Positions 1 to 7,966 of a DNA stretch of 64,000 bases are shown here, piece by piece (the first letter of the stretch is position 1; each line of letters begins with the position of its first letter). Below the pieces are notes generated by a model, which ran no database searches, had not been told where the DNA came from, and saw nothing but the letters and a program-made list of their open reading frames with translations. Source of the DNA: Bacillus sp. SD075 (GTDB lineage: Bacteria > Bacillota > Bacilli > Bacillales > DSM-1321). Position numbers and translations under genes: made by a program. The stretch covers positions 1-64,000 of the forward strand of contig NZ_JADILK010000024.1 of the NCBI RefSeq assembly GCF_017355165.1, read 5' to 3'.

Positions 1-25
1 AGGGACCATTTCATTGGTCCCTTTT
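1..25 (+). terminator. hairpin terminator at the window edge
   Basis: Arms AGGGACCA (1-8) and TGGTCCCT (15-22) are perfectly complementary and are followed by TTTT. It can end a + strand gene lying before the window. It also sits at the 3' end of the - strand gene that stops at 24, so it may work both ways. Confidence 0.6.
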
Positions 26-458
26 ATGATGCAGATTTCTTTTGTTGTAAAAAGACCGAGTCCCAAAACCAAAAAAACAGTGCCGCTAAAAGGCTGATTG
101 CATAGTAATTCTTTGAAGTTAAAACTTCCATACTGACGTCAAGATTAAGCACCGAACTATAAATGAATACGGCCAGCAAAGAGAAAAAAATATAAAGGCA
201 AAAATAGTTTAAACTGAATTTTTTAGGATGTTTATTAAAAAGGACCTGTACCGGAACAGCAAATAATAAATACGGGATAACGACATAAAAAGAAACCACG
301 ATAACGCCAATCATCCCCCAGGTATCCAGGCTGAATACAACCAACACCGTGGAAAGCGACAGACAGGAAAAGACTAGACTAAAAAAATAATAAGGAATCA
401 CATCGCTTAGCTCCGAAACCTTTTGACTGATTTTCCAAAGTTCCATTTTAACCAGCAC
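24..458 (-). CDS. small integral membrane protein, function unknown
   Basis: The 144-residue product has about four hydrophobic segments (roughly residues 22-45, 47-72, 82-103 and 118-135), a short basic loop with HPKK, and a charged tail QQKKSAS. I do not recognise the family with certainty; some Bacillus UPF-type small membrane proteins have this layout. It stands alone, with a terminator hairpin at its end. The role is unknown, and the call rests on length, composition and a normal start. Confidence 0.6.
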   Translation of the reverse strand: MLVKMELWKISQKVSELSDVIPYYFFSLVFSCLSLSTVLVVFSLDTWGMIGVIVVSFYVVIPYLLFAVPVQVLFNKHPKKFSLNYFCLYIFFSLLAVFIYSSVLNLDVSMEVLTSKNYYAISLLAALFFWFWDSVFLQQKKSAS

Positions 459-551
459 CTCGATATAAGCAGACGGACAAAGCCATCTACCATAATTTAA
501 TGGGGATTTTTACATAATTATTATACTATATAAAATGGAGGCGTTTTTATT

Positions 552-736
552 TTGGAGCTATATATCGAGTTATTCGTGTTTCTGCCCATCATCTTTTAAT
601 CGTCCTTTCCAATAGATTCATACCCTGGTTGGTAAAAGCCGCCATTGTCGTTTATTACTCTGCCATTTCCTATATCTTCATTACCACAAAAAATAAAATG
701 GATAAACAGTATGGGAAATGTGGGTTGACACGATGA
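552..736 (+). pseudogene. small membrane protein gene with a frameshift in a T run
   Basis: A TTG start at 552 follows GGAGG at 537-541 and encodes MELYIELFVFLPIIF before a stop at 597. One extra T in the TTTT run at 594-597 would keep the frame open through a second hydrophobic stretch (IPWLVKAAIVVYYSAISYIF) to the TGA at 734-736. That stop overlaps the ATG of the next small ORF as ATGA, which suggests a former coupled pair. It could be a sequencing error or genuine decay. Confidence 0.35.
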
Positions 737-867
737 CTGGTTATTATTTATGGTCCTTTTTAATCATTCTCCTGTTCATTTATTTTAAATGGTTCACAAG
801 TGTGAAAAGTAAGGAAGCGAAGGGCTGGGTGCTAATTAGTTTTATTCAGTTTTTCATACGGGTATAG
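733..867 (+). CDS. 44-residue single-pass membrane protein, unknown
   Basis: The ATG at 733 overlaps the upstream TGA (ATGA), pointing to translational coupling with the broken small gene before it. The product starts MTGYYLWSFLIILLFIYFK: an N-terminal hydrophobic helix, then a basic stretch (KSKEAKGW) and a second short hydrophobic tail. No known family was recognised. Confidence is limited because the partner is frameshifted and no independent ribosome site is obvious. Confidence 0.35.
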   Translation: MTGYYLWSFLIILLFIYFKWFTSVKSKEAKGWVLISFIQFFIRV

Positions 868-904
868 ACCATAAGGGTTGGATATTTATCCAGCTCCAAA
901 ATAA

Positions 905-926
905 GAAGGTTGCCGGAGCAACCTTC
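905..926 (-). terminator. terminator of the MerR gene
   Basis: GAAGGTTGC (905-913) and GCAACCTTC (918-926) form a 9 bp stem. On the - strand it is followed by a T-rich stretch. It lies 28 bases past the stop of the MerR-family gene. Confidence 0.65.
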
Positions 927-953
927 CATCATGATATATCTCAATCTTAAAAT

Positions 954-1691
954 TTAATTTTTGTTAGCATCAGCAAAATGCCCCATCGCATCACACATGA
1001 ATTGAGCTAAACCATCACCGTATTGGTCGATATTTTTGGTGAAGCGTTGATCATCCACATACATTTGACCTAAGCCTTTGAAAGCATCCAGTGAGTATGT
1101 GCCGAAGTTATGGTTCAAACAATCATACCATTCTTTAATGGCCTCTTGTGCCTCCTCCGACTTAGGCGAAGCATTTCGGATTGCCGCAAGTTTTAAATAG
1201 ATCTCCGATACAACTTTCTGTGCATCTTTGGACATGCCCGCCACTTTAGCCTTCGACTCATCGACAGCTTTATCCCCCCAAAGCTTGCGAGCTTCTTCTT
1301 CATATGGATTCTGACTGAAGTCAAATCCTTCAAATTTCTCTTTATTCGTCATCTGAATTTCCCCTTTCATATGCTTGATCGATTTTTCGACCGTCTTAAT
1401 TAATTTATCGAGCTGACTGCGTTTCTCCAGTAACATTTTTTGATGTTGCTTTAACGCATCTTGTTTATCAAACGAAGAGCTGTTTACCATTTGTTTTATT
1501 TCCTTTAATGGCATGCCAAGTTCCCTGAAAAACAGGATTTGCTGCAACATCTCAAGATTATCATTCGAATAAAGGCGATAACCTGCATCGGTTATTTCCT
1601 CTGGCGACAATAACTCGATTTCATCATAATAATGCAGCGTCCGCACACTAATGCCAACCAAATCGGCTAGCTCCTTCACTTTCATCGCCAC
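954..1691 (-). CDS. MerR-family regulator, Mta/TipAL type
   Basis: An N-terminal MerR winged helix-turn-helix (residues ~3-70, with VGISVRTLHYYDEIELLSP and GYRLYS) is followed by a long dimerisation coiled coil (~75-110) and a TipAS-like effector domain (~125-240, with FKGLGQMYVDDQRFTKNIDQ). This is the layout of B. subtilis Mta and Streptomyces TipAL, which bind hydrophobic drugs and activate efflux genes. The GTG at 1691 is chosen because AGGAGG (1701-1706) is 9 bases upstream; the ATG at 1685 is too far away. No efflux pump lies beside it. The operator in its own promoter suggests autoregulation. Confidence 0.85.
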   Translation of the reverse strand: MAMKVKELADLVGISVRTLHYYDEIELLSPEEITDAGYRLYSNDNLEMLQQILFFRELGMPLKEIKQMVNSSSFDKQDALKQHQKMLLEKRSQLDKLIKTVEKSIKHMKGEIQMTNKEKFEGFDFSQNPYEEEARKLWGDKAVDESKAKVAGMSKDAQKVVSEIYLKLAAIRNASPKSEEAQEAIKEWYDCLNHNFGTYSLDAFKGLGQMYVDDQRFTKNIDQYGDGLAQFMCDAMGHFADANKN

Positions 1692-1719
1692 TGCTTCTTA
1701 CCTCCTTTCGATATCATTT

Positions 1720-1750
1720 ACATTAAGGTATTACGCAACGTCAGAGTCAA
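1720..1750 (-). promoter_or_regulatory. MerR-type promoter and operator of the Mta-like gene
   Basis: On the - strand TTGACT (1750-1745) and TAATGT (1725-1720) are separated by 19 bases, the long spacer typical of MerR-activated promoters. The spacer contains ACGTTGCGT in an imperfect dyad, resembling TipAL/Mta-type sites. It lies directly upstream of the regulator's ribosome site, so autoactivation is likely. Confidence 0.65.
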
Positions 1751-1909
1751 AGGAAAAATGAACATTTCCCGCCCAAATTTAAAAGACGATCCTTCCTAAT
1801 GAAGAATCGCATGTTAGTAGAGTTCACTCTTTGTAAAAGCTTCGAATTAAAGCCAAATCTAATTTACTTGTCCGCTATTGTTGTTCATGCACTATGTAGT
1901 AAATTTCCC

Positions 1910-2030
1910 ATTACTCTTGAGTTTTACGCTTTTACTCGTGAATTTACCCCATTTACTCGTGAGTTTCCGTCTTTTACTCGTGAATGCTAAACTTTCACTC
2001 GTGAGTCTGGGCTTTACTCATGAATTAAAC
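1910..2030. repeat. degenerate ~20 bp tandem repeat, TTTACTCGTGA type
   Basis: Units of the form TTTACTCGTGA plus about ten variable bases start at 1931, 1952, 1973, 1993 and 2013, with a weaker copy near 1911, at a period of 20-21. The core is kept while the rest of each unit varies. A related block is at 22593-22676. No real gene covers this stretch. Confidence 0.75.
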
Positions 2031-2036
2031 ATCCTT

Positions 2037-2309
2037 CTACCTCCAATGATCGGGAATGCTTAATGAGTGCGGTAATTTTGTCTTCGTGTCGCCTTTAGCC
2101 GAGTTAATCTGTGCTTGTGTGATGAAGAAACTACCGGTGAGATCGGCACCGCTGGGATACCTTTTGACCGGCACATGGTGTACCTCCATCTTTATCAAAT
2201 GCAAAATCAGCAGATTTTGCATAAGGCAAAGCGACACAACACAAACCGAAACAATCCTCACAGTCTGCACATAATTGATTAAGAATTCTATGGTTATTCG
2301 TTTAAACAA
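2037..2309 (-). pseudogene. remnant of a pentapeptide-repeat protein gene
   Basis: Two parts of one family lie in different frames. The 5' part reads CADCEDCFGLCCVALPYAK, then SADFAFDKDGGTPC and AGQKVSQ, typical of the cysteine-rich N-terminus of Bacillus pentapeptide-repeat proteins. The 3' part reads ADLTGSFFITQAQINSAKGD and ends in TKLPHSLSIPDHW, the usual C-terminal end. Nearly all of the repeat core is missing and there is a frame change between the parts, so this is an internally deleted gene. There is no start codon in the N-terminal frame. Confidence 0.6.
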
Positions 2310-2560
2310 TATTTAACACTTTCTCCAATAAAACCGATCGTATGATTCCTGCTATTTTACCAAAAATTCCAATTAATCTATATTAGCAAAATTCAAATAA
2401 TCAAGATCTGATAATCCACTTGATAATATAGTTTTGTTTGAAATCAATCGCAGATCTGAAAGGAAATTAATCAGGATTGCAAGTGATTTCCATAATATCG
2501 AGGAATTATTAATCATGTTATAATTTCTTCAAGATCACGGAACTCTAGGGGGGTGTAGGC

Positions 2561-3133
2561 ATGTATCCTTTTAACGGCAGAAAAAAAGGCGAGACAAAAA
2601 AAGAAATGCAGGATTGCAACTACACGTTGGAAACTGCCGCAGAAGGGGAAATGGACGAAATGTCTTTTCAAATCGCAAGAATTCTTCGGCCAACGTCAAA
2701 AGAGATCATCTTTTTATGTGTTGGTTCAGATCGTTCCACGGGAGATTCATTCGGGCCTTTAGTAGGGACGATGCTAAGAGAAAACCAAGTCCCTTATCCT
2801 GTCTTCGGAACACTTGCAGAACCTGTTCACGCCCTTAATTTGAAAAGTGTTTTTAAAGAAATAAAAAAGCAATTTAAAAATCCCTTTATTTTTGGCATCG
2901 ACGCTTGTTTGGGAGGTTATCATCAAATAGGTTCTATTTTTCTGACAAAAGGTCCTTTTAGCCCTGGTGAAGCCATGAGTAAATCCTTACCTGAATTGGG
3001 TGATTATCACCTAAAAGCCGTCGTAAATTATTTAGATCCCCTTTTTCCCCAACAATCTTTAAATGGTACGAGGCTGGATACTGTCATGAATCTGGCGAAG
3101 ATTACCACAAAAATCATAGTTAAAGCCGTCTAA
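2561..3133 (+). CDS. yyaC: YyaC-like spore protease family protein (DUF1256)
   Basis: The 190-residue protein has FLCVGSDRSTGDSFGPLVG near residue 70, FGTLAEPVHALNL and GIDACLGG: the conserved blocks of the sporulation YyaC family, related in fold to HybD/GPR-type proteases. In B. subtilis yyaC is a forespore gene. The ATG follows a strong GGGGGGTG at a good distance. It stands alone and is followed by a hairpin terminator. The exact biochemical role of the family is not settled, but the assignment is secure. Confidence 0.85.
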   Translation: MYPFNGRKKGETKKEMQDCNYTLETAAEGEMDEMSFQIARILRPTSKEIIFLCVGSDRSTGDSFGPLVGTMLRENQVPYPVFGTLAEPVHALNLKSVFKEIKKQFKNPFIFGIDACLGGYHQIGSIFLTKGPFSPGEAMSKSLPELGDYHLKAVVNYLDPLFPQQSLNGTRLDTVMNLAKITTKIIVKAV

Positions 3134-3146
3134 AATAATAGGAAAA

Positions 3147-3174
3147 CCCCAATAAAGCCTTAGCTTTTTTGGGG
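3147..3174. terminator. terminator between yyaC and the convergent small gene
   Basis: CCCCAA-t-AAAGC pairs with GCTTT-t-TTGGGG around a 4-base loop. A runs on one side give a T stretch on the - strand, and the T run within the arm follows on the + strand, so it probably serves both convergent units. Confidence 0.65.
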
Positions 3175-3207
3175 TAAACAATGAGATGCATAAGGACATT
3201 GCTATCA

Positions 3208-3354
3208 TCATGCTAAACCTGGGTCATTAAAGTAAATAATTTCTGAAAGAATCTTATTGCCCTGAATATTACAAAGAACGTCCCTTGCTGCTTGTTCTGT
3301 TTCAAATTCATACATTACAATACCTCTACTTTCATAGAGTGTGATGATCCACAT
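3208..3354 (-). CDS. 48-residue conserved hypothetical protein
   Basis: An ATG at 3354 with GGAGGA six bases upstream gives MWIITLYESRGIVMYEFETE, continuing through EQAARDVLCNIQGNKILSE to YFNDPGLA. The longer frame upstream lacks a ribosome site and overlaps the citrate carrier, so the shorter start is used. Short proteins with this pattern (MWIvT-Y, fEFeTe-eA, IQG-KILSE) seem familiar from Bacillus genomes but have no known function. It shares its strand with the citrate genes but is probably separate. Confidence 0.6.
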   Translation of the reverse strand: MWIITLYESRGIVMYEFETEQAARDVLCNIQGNKILSEIIYFNDPGLA

Positions 3355-3419
3355 TGAAAATCCTCCATTTATAAAATATCGATTTGCCGATCTGCAAGAT
3401 AGAGTAACCATCCCTTTTA

Positions 3420-4730
3420 CTAAATGACTCCTAAGATTATTGCCGCTATTGTCATGACAGTGACAGTCCCTAATGCCCATTTCACGGCAAACCGCTGTAA
3501 ATCCCCAAAGTCAGTGCCAACTAAACCTATTAGTAAATGGGCTGCAGCTACCAAAGGACTCAATACGTGTATTGGCTGCCCTATTAATGAGGCGCGCCCT
3601 ATTTCTGCCGCGCTAATTCCATAAGCATCAGCGGCTTGTGCGATAATGGGAAGTACGCCAAAATAGAATGCATTATTTGACATAAAGAAAGTAAAAGGGG
3701 CACTGGCATACGCAACAATAACCGGTAAAAATGGTCCAAAAGATTCCGGGATTAAAGAGACCAACGTAATGGCCATTGCATCAATCATTTTCGTTCCAGA
3801 CATGATGCCGGTAAAAATCCCGGCTGCAATGACAATGGAAACGACGGCCAATGCATTTTTCGAATGAACAGCGATTCGATCCTGCTGATCTTTCAAATCA
3901 GGATAATTGACCAATAACGCGATGGCGAAAGCAATCATGAATAAAATGGTCAAAGACATAAAATCAATGATTAAAGATGCCATCAGTACAATCGTTAAAA
4001 TGAAGTTGAACCAGACCAATTTCGGCCTGCGATAATCACGGGAAACCGTTGTTGCCGCTAACTCGGAATTGGCCTCCGAGTTCATGTCATTTGTGTGATT
4101 ATGCTGGATCTCGACTACGCCCAATCTCTTTCGTTCCCCTTTTCCCAATATAAAAGCCACGACAAGAACCCAAATTAGGCCAAATCCCATGACAGGGATC
4201 ATCGGCAAGAACAATTCCGATGCGTCAAGGTTCAACGATGCCATCGCCATAGCGGAAGCTCCCCCCCAAGGTGTCATATTCATTACACCCATGGATAGCA
4301 TCGCTACAGTGGCTAATATTATTTTGTTCATGCCCAGACGCTTATAAAGGGGTAAAAGTGCTGAGACAGTAATGATGTAAGTAGTTGTCCCGTCCCCATC
4401 TAATGCGACGGTCATGGAGAGAATAGCGGTTCCTACAACTATTTTTAAAGGATCTCCTTTTACTATTTTCAATATTTTAGAAATAAGCGGATCAAATAAA
4501 CCGGAATCTATCATTATTCCAAAATATAAAATCGCAAACAAAATCATTATGGCAGTTGAAGCTATCCCTTCAACACCCTCCTGCATCATGGGTCCCAGCT
4601 CTGTAAAAAATCCTCCAATCACTCCAAATATGATAGGAACGAGCATAATGGCCACTAGTGCCGATAGTCGCTTCGACATAATTAAATACATGAATACTGC
4701 AATCATCGAAAATCCTAAAATGGATAACAT
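3420..4730 (-). CDS. citM: CitMHS-family citrate/metal transporter
   Basis: The ~436-residue protein has about twelve membrane helices and the CitMHS landmarks LFAILYFGIMIDSGLFDPL, LDGDGTTTYIITVSALLPLY and MNMTPWGG. CitM and CitH of B. subtilis take up citrate with Mg2+ or Ca2+; the metal cannot be told from sequence. ATG 4730 is preferred to TTG 4736 because GGAAGGGAG is correctly spaced only for the ATG. A CitST-type two-component system lies directly upstream on the same strand, as in the citST-citM locus. An imperfect cre-like palindrome around 4751-4768 hints at catabolite repression but has about three mismatches. Confidence 0.85.
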   Translation of the reverse strand: MLSILGFSMIAVFMYLIMSKRLSALVAIMLVPIIFGVIGGFFTELGPMMQEGVEGIASTAIMILFAILYFGIMIDSGLFDPLISKILKIVKGDPLKIVVGTAILSMTVALDGDGTTTYIITVSALLPLYKRLGMNKIILATVAMLSMGVMNMTPWGGASAMAMASLNLDASELFLPMIPVMGFGLIWVLVVAFILGKGERKRLGVVEIQHNHTNDMNSEANSELAATTVSRDYRRPKLVWFNFILTIVLMASLIIDFMSLTILFMIAFAIALLVNYPDLKDQQDRIAVHSKNALAVVSIVIAAGIFTGIMSGTKMIDAMAITLVSLIPESFGPFLPVIVAYASAPFTFFMSNNAFYFGVLPIIAQAADAYGISAAEIGRASLIGQPIHVLSPLVAAAHLLIGLVGTDFGDLQRFAVKWALGTVTVMTIAAIILGVI

Positions 4731-4872
4731 CTTCAAGCTCCCTTCCTTATGATAAAACGTTTACCGCCATCATTTTTGACAGCGCTTTCTTTAGAGACTA
4801 TCATCCATTAAGGCTTATTCACATATAAAGAAAGTAATAAGAGTTTTATTCATATTTTTCACGCCCGAAAAA

Positions 4873-4914
4873 GAAAAAAACCCCTGTTGATGAAAACGAA
4901 TTTCATCAACAGGG
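4873..4914 (-). terminator. terminator of the CitST-type operon
   Basis: CCCTGTTGATGAAA (4882-4895) and TTTCATCAACAGGG (4901-4914) form a 14 bp stem, followed on the - strand by a run of T from 4880 down. The stem includes the last codons and stop of the response regulator gene. Confidence 0.85.
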
Positions 4915-5622
4915 ATTTAATCGATTTTTTATTTTATATTTTCTTTCAGGCCTTCCAACACTTCCATACAAAACCTCAACTTCCATTTCATCACAGGAAA
5001 CTAAATACTCCAGATATCTGCGCATGGTTGAATAACTAATTCCAACGAGCTGACCTAGTTCATCCGCATTTAAACTGCCACTGACGTTTTGAATCTTACT
5101 TCTGACCATTTTCAAGGTATGTTTGTCAATCCCCTTGGGTAGAAGATTCATTTGGACTTCATTTGCTGTATTTGGATTACTTATGGTCCTAAAAAGAGTA
5201 TCGACTTTATCTTGATTTACTAAGTTGTTATCATGCAGCTGCCGTCTCGTCAGATCATATTGATTGAGCGTCGCAAGAAGCTTATCAATAATGATCGGTT
5301 TGATAAGATAACCAAAAGCACCTCCCCTTATCGCTTCACTGACTGTTTCGGTATCATTCGCAGCGGTGATCAGAATTACATCAATCCCCCGGTATTCCCT
5401 CCTAATTTCCCGAAGAAGATCGATTCCATTCATATCAGGTAAAAAGATATCCAATAAAATTAAGTCCGGTTGTGCGGCATGCAAAATATTTAATGCTTGC
5501 TTGCCTGTGCTAGCTGTAGCCATGACGGTGAATCGATCAAGTTGATTCGTAAATTGTTTATATATATTCACTGCATTTTCGTCATCTTCAACAATGACGA
5601 CTGTAATCGGTCCTTTGGACAT
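4906..5622 (-). CDS. citT: response regulator, CitT/DcuR family
   Basis: A receiver domain (residues ~6-120) has the acidic pair EDDEN, the phospho-acceptor Asp in LILLDIFLPDMNG and the Lys in YLIKPI. A C-terminal helix-turn-helix (~180-230, LGQLVGISYSTMRRYLEYLV) follows. This is the CitB/DcuR/MalR layout that controls di- and tricarboxylate uptake. The sensor kinase gene ends two bases upstream, and the citrate carrier gene is downstream after a terminator, so the likely target is that carrier. The final codons form one arm of the terminator. Confidence 0.87.
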   Translation of the reverse strand: MSKGPITVVIVEDDENAVNIYKQFTNQLDRFTVMATASTGKQALNILHAAQPDLILLDIFLPDMNGIDLLREIRREYRGIDVILITAANDTETVSEAIRGGAFGYLIKPIIIDKLLATLNQYDLTRRQLHDNNLVNQDKVDTLFRTISNPNTANEVQMNLLPKGIDKHTLKMVRSKIQNVSGSLNADELGQLVGISYSTMRRYLEYLVSCDEMEVEVLYGSVGRPERKYKIKNRLNPC

Positions 5623-5624
5623 TC

Positions 5625-7229
5625 TTAAGCCTCCTTTTCTGCTTTGAAATCCTTCGGGATGACGATGGTAAAACTTGCTCCTCCCAAATAACTGCGAGCG
5701 ATATAAATTTCACCGCTTAAAAGATCAATGGAGTTTTTTACAATGGCCAAGCCGATCCCATGATTTTCCCCATTTTTAGTCGTATAACCATCTGTAAAAA
5801 TAATATCTCCCATGGCGTCAGGTATTCCTGGACCGTTATCCTCGATATCAAATATAATTTCATTCCCTAAATCCGTAAACGAAATTTTGACCTTTCCCTC
5901 ATTTTTGTTCTTTTGCCGTGCTGCCTCCATCGCATTATCGATGACATTACCAATAACGGAAACCAAGTGATGGGAATCCTCAGGTTTTAATGAACTATTT
6001 AAATTGCTTTCCTGTTCTATTTCTAATAGAACCTGCAGTTCTTTTGAACGGTTTATCTTTCCTAGTAAACACGCGGCTATTAAAGGGTCTTTAACTGATG
6101 ACATAAGAAACGAAATGATATCTTGCCTCTCCTTCACTTCTGAAGAGATGATGTCCAATGCCCTATCGTATTGTTTTAAACTAAGTAATCCATAAATGGT
6201 ATTTAATTTGTTTAAAAACTCATGGTTTTGTGCACGCATATTTTCTGAAAAGGCCTTGATTTCTGAAAATTCATCGGTTAATTGTTCAATTTCGGATACT
6301 GTTCTTATTGTTAAAACGATGCCCCTGACGTCCTTATGATTTAAGATAGGGGATAAATCCAAAATGTATAGCTGTTGGCCTAAGAGTAACTTACGATTGA
6401 ACTGTCCCTCTTTTGTACTGATTACTATTTTGATGAGTTTTTCTAAATGTCCATTTACAATCCGCTTTCCCACCATAAGCTGATGATCATGAAACAATTC
6501 ACGTGCTCTTTTATTCATGGAAGTAACCTGTTTTTCAATATTAATCGTAATGGTAGCATATCGGATGGCATCAAGTGTCGCTTCCCTTTCTTGAAAAAGA
6601 AAAGAAATTTCCTCCGGCTCTAGACCTAAAATAAGCTTTTTTAAGCGTCGCGCTATAAATATTGCCCATACGATTCCTACAATGATTGGGATAAGTGACA
6701 AATGAATAATCTTCATTTTATAATTGGATAGTTGATCTTGCACATTCTCTATCAAAAACCCTACCGATGAAACACCGATCACTTCCCCTTTATCATTCCA
6801 GATAGGCGCCTTAGCTTTAATCGCTGGACCTGATATCCCATTTCCTTGATAAATAATTGATTTGTGTTCCTTGAGTACTGCATCATTACTAGTAGCCGTA
6901 GGTTTACCAATATATTCTGGATTAGGATGAGAGTATCGAAGTCCTTTATGATTTGCAATGGTTACATAATCGGCACCTGTTGTTTGACGAATCATTTCTG
7001 ATGCGGGTTGAATTACCTTCGATGGCTGATCTTCATTAAACCCCTGGATGATCGTTGGATTTTGAGCCGCTAATTTGGCCACCGTCATTGCTTGCTTACC
7101 CATATGGTTTTCGACGATGTCTTCCAGCAGTGTAGAGAATAGAATGCTCACAAGCAAGGTACTGATAAAAACAACGAATATGATAAGTAACGTCATTTGA
7201 GTTAATAAGTTCACTCTAATTTTAAACAT
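5625..7229 (-). CDS. citS: sensor histidine kinase, CitS/DcuS family
   Basis: The 534-residue protein has TM1 at ~12-34, an extracellular Cache/PAS-like sensor (~35-170, with RYSHPNPEYIGKP), TM2 at ~175-195, a cytoplasmic PAS domain (~215-320), a Spo0B-type dimer helix with MRAQNHEFLNKLNTIYGLL (the His is the likely phosphate site) and an HATPase domain (N box near NVIDNAMEAA, G box DNGPGIPD, GENHGIGLAIVKN). This is the standard layout of citrate/C4-dicarboxylate sensors. It is the first gene of the two-gene operon with the response regulator. Confidence 0.88.
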   Translation of the reverse strand: MFKIRVNLLTQMTLLIIFVVFISTLLVSILFSTLLEDIVENHMGKQAMTVAKLAAQNPTIIQGFNEDQPSKVIQPASEMIRQTTGADYVTIANHKGLRYSHPNPEYIGKPTATSNDAVLKEHKSIIYQGNGISGPAIKAKAPIWNDKGEVIGVSSVGFLIENVQDQLSNYKMKIIHLSLIPIIVGIVWAIFIARRLKKLILGLEPEEISFLFQEREATLDAIRYATITINIEKQVTSMNKRARELFHDHQLMVGKRIVNGHLEKLIKIVISTKEGQFNRKLLLGQQLYILDLSPILNHKDVRGIVLTIRTVSEIEQLTDEFSEIKAFSENMRAQNHEFLNKLNTIYGLLSLKQYDRALDIISSEVKERQDIISFLMSSVKDPLIAACLLGKINRSKELQVLLEIEQESNLNSSLKPEDSHHLVSVIGNVIDNAMEAARQKNKNEGKVKISFTDLGNEIIFDIEDNGPGIPDAMGDIIFTDGYTTKNGENHGIGLAIVKNSIDLLSGEIYIARSYLGGASFTIVIPKDFKAEKEA

Positions 7230-7425
7230 CTGCTTTTATGCCCTAAGCCTTTCCGTATTTATTGCTCCTACTCGTATAGTGAATTTTTCCGTTTTCAAAC
7301 AAGCCACTAATCGTTCCTTATCACATGGACTTGAATAAAATAATAGCAAATTCCCATGTAACAAAACAGTTTAATTTATACCGTGGCTGAGACCAGGCGT
7401 GAACCTTTTCCTTTAAAGGTAAGGT

Positions 7426-7794
7426 TCACCTAGTTGATAGGTCCTCCCATTCTTCAAGTGAAAGTTTTTCGGTTAATTGGTTCGGGCGCAAAAAAGGTTC
7501 AATCGATGTCCTTTTTCCAAAAGGGACGACTTCTATTTTTAGGGATTTGATCCAAGTTCATGCATTTTTCATATTTTCATAAGATACTCGAAAGGATATG
7601 CCTTAGTGAAGGGGGGGATGGTGTTTGATATTCTTTCCCTTCCCATAAGCCAACCCAACTTTTGTTTTCCTCTATCCAAATGAAGGCAGTATCTTTATCC
7701 CTCCAAACTAGTTTCAAGCCTATTTTCTTATAAAAGCCATTGAGATGGCCAAATCCTTGACAGGTAAATGGGCTTCATATAAACCTTCTATCAT
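7426..7794 (-). pseudogene. decayed glyoxalase/VOC-family gene
   Basis: Conceptual reading from ATG 7794 gives MIEGLYEAHLPVKDLAISMA, then after a one-base loss in a T run KIGLKLVWRDKDTAFIW and NKSWVGLWEGKEYQ. Later blocks ISFRVSYENMKNA, IEVVPFGKRTSIEPF and LTEKLSLEEWEDLS end at a TGA (7426). There is also a stop in the middle block (TGA after KNA) and a damaged LRHIS region. Total length (~123 codons) fits a one-domain VOC protein. A small hairpin (7401-7427) sits at the end. It explains most of the gap between the kinase and btuF. Confidence 0.7.
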
Positions 7795-7890
7795 ATTACA
7801 TTCTCTTTTCTCCTGAAACCTTCATTTTTACGAACAATTCAAAAAAACACCCCCATAAACCTTCCTCCTTTTTGTAGTGGTAATTCAATT

Positions 7891-7936
7891 AAAAAACCCG
7901 AACAAGGACACGTTTCATTCGTGTCGATTATTCGGG
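7891..7936 (-). terminator. terminator of the btu operon
   Basis: ACCCGAA (7897-7903) and TTCGGGT (7930-7936) plus an inner GACACG/CGTGTC pair form a hairpin, followed on the - strand by TTTTTT. Confidence 0.85.
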
Positions 7937-7966
7937 TCACATTTTCACCATCGGCCTGATCAAGGT

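Noticed and set aside
1799-2063. Short + strand frames
   Set aside because: Their open state and repeated FTREF/LLLVNLPH pattern come from the tandem DNA repeat, not from a protein.
4750-4768. cre-like palindrome before the citrate carrier
   Set aside because: About three mismatches to the cre consensus, lacking the TG..CA ends; kept only as a remark in the gene entry.
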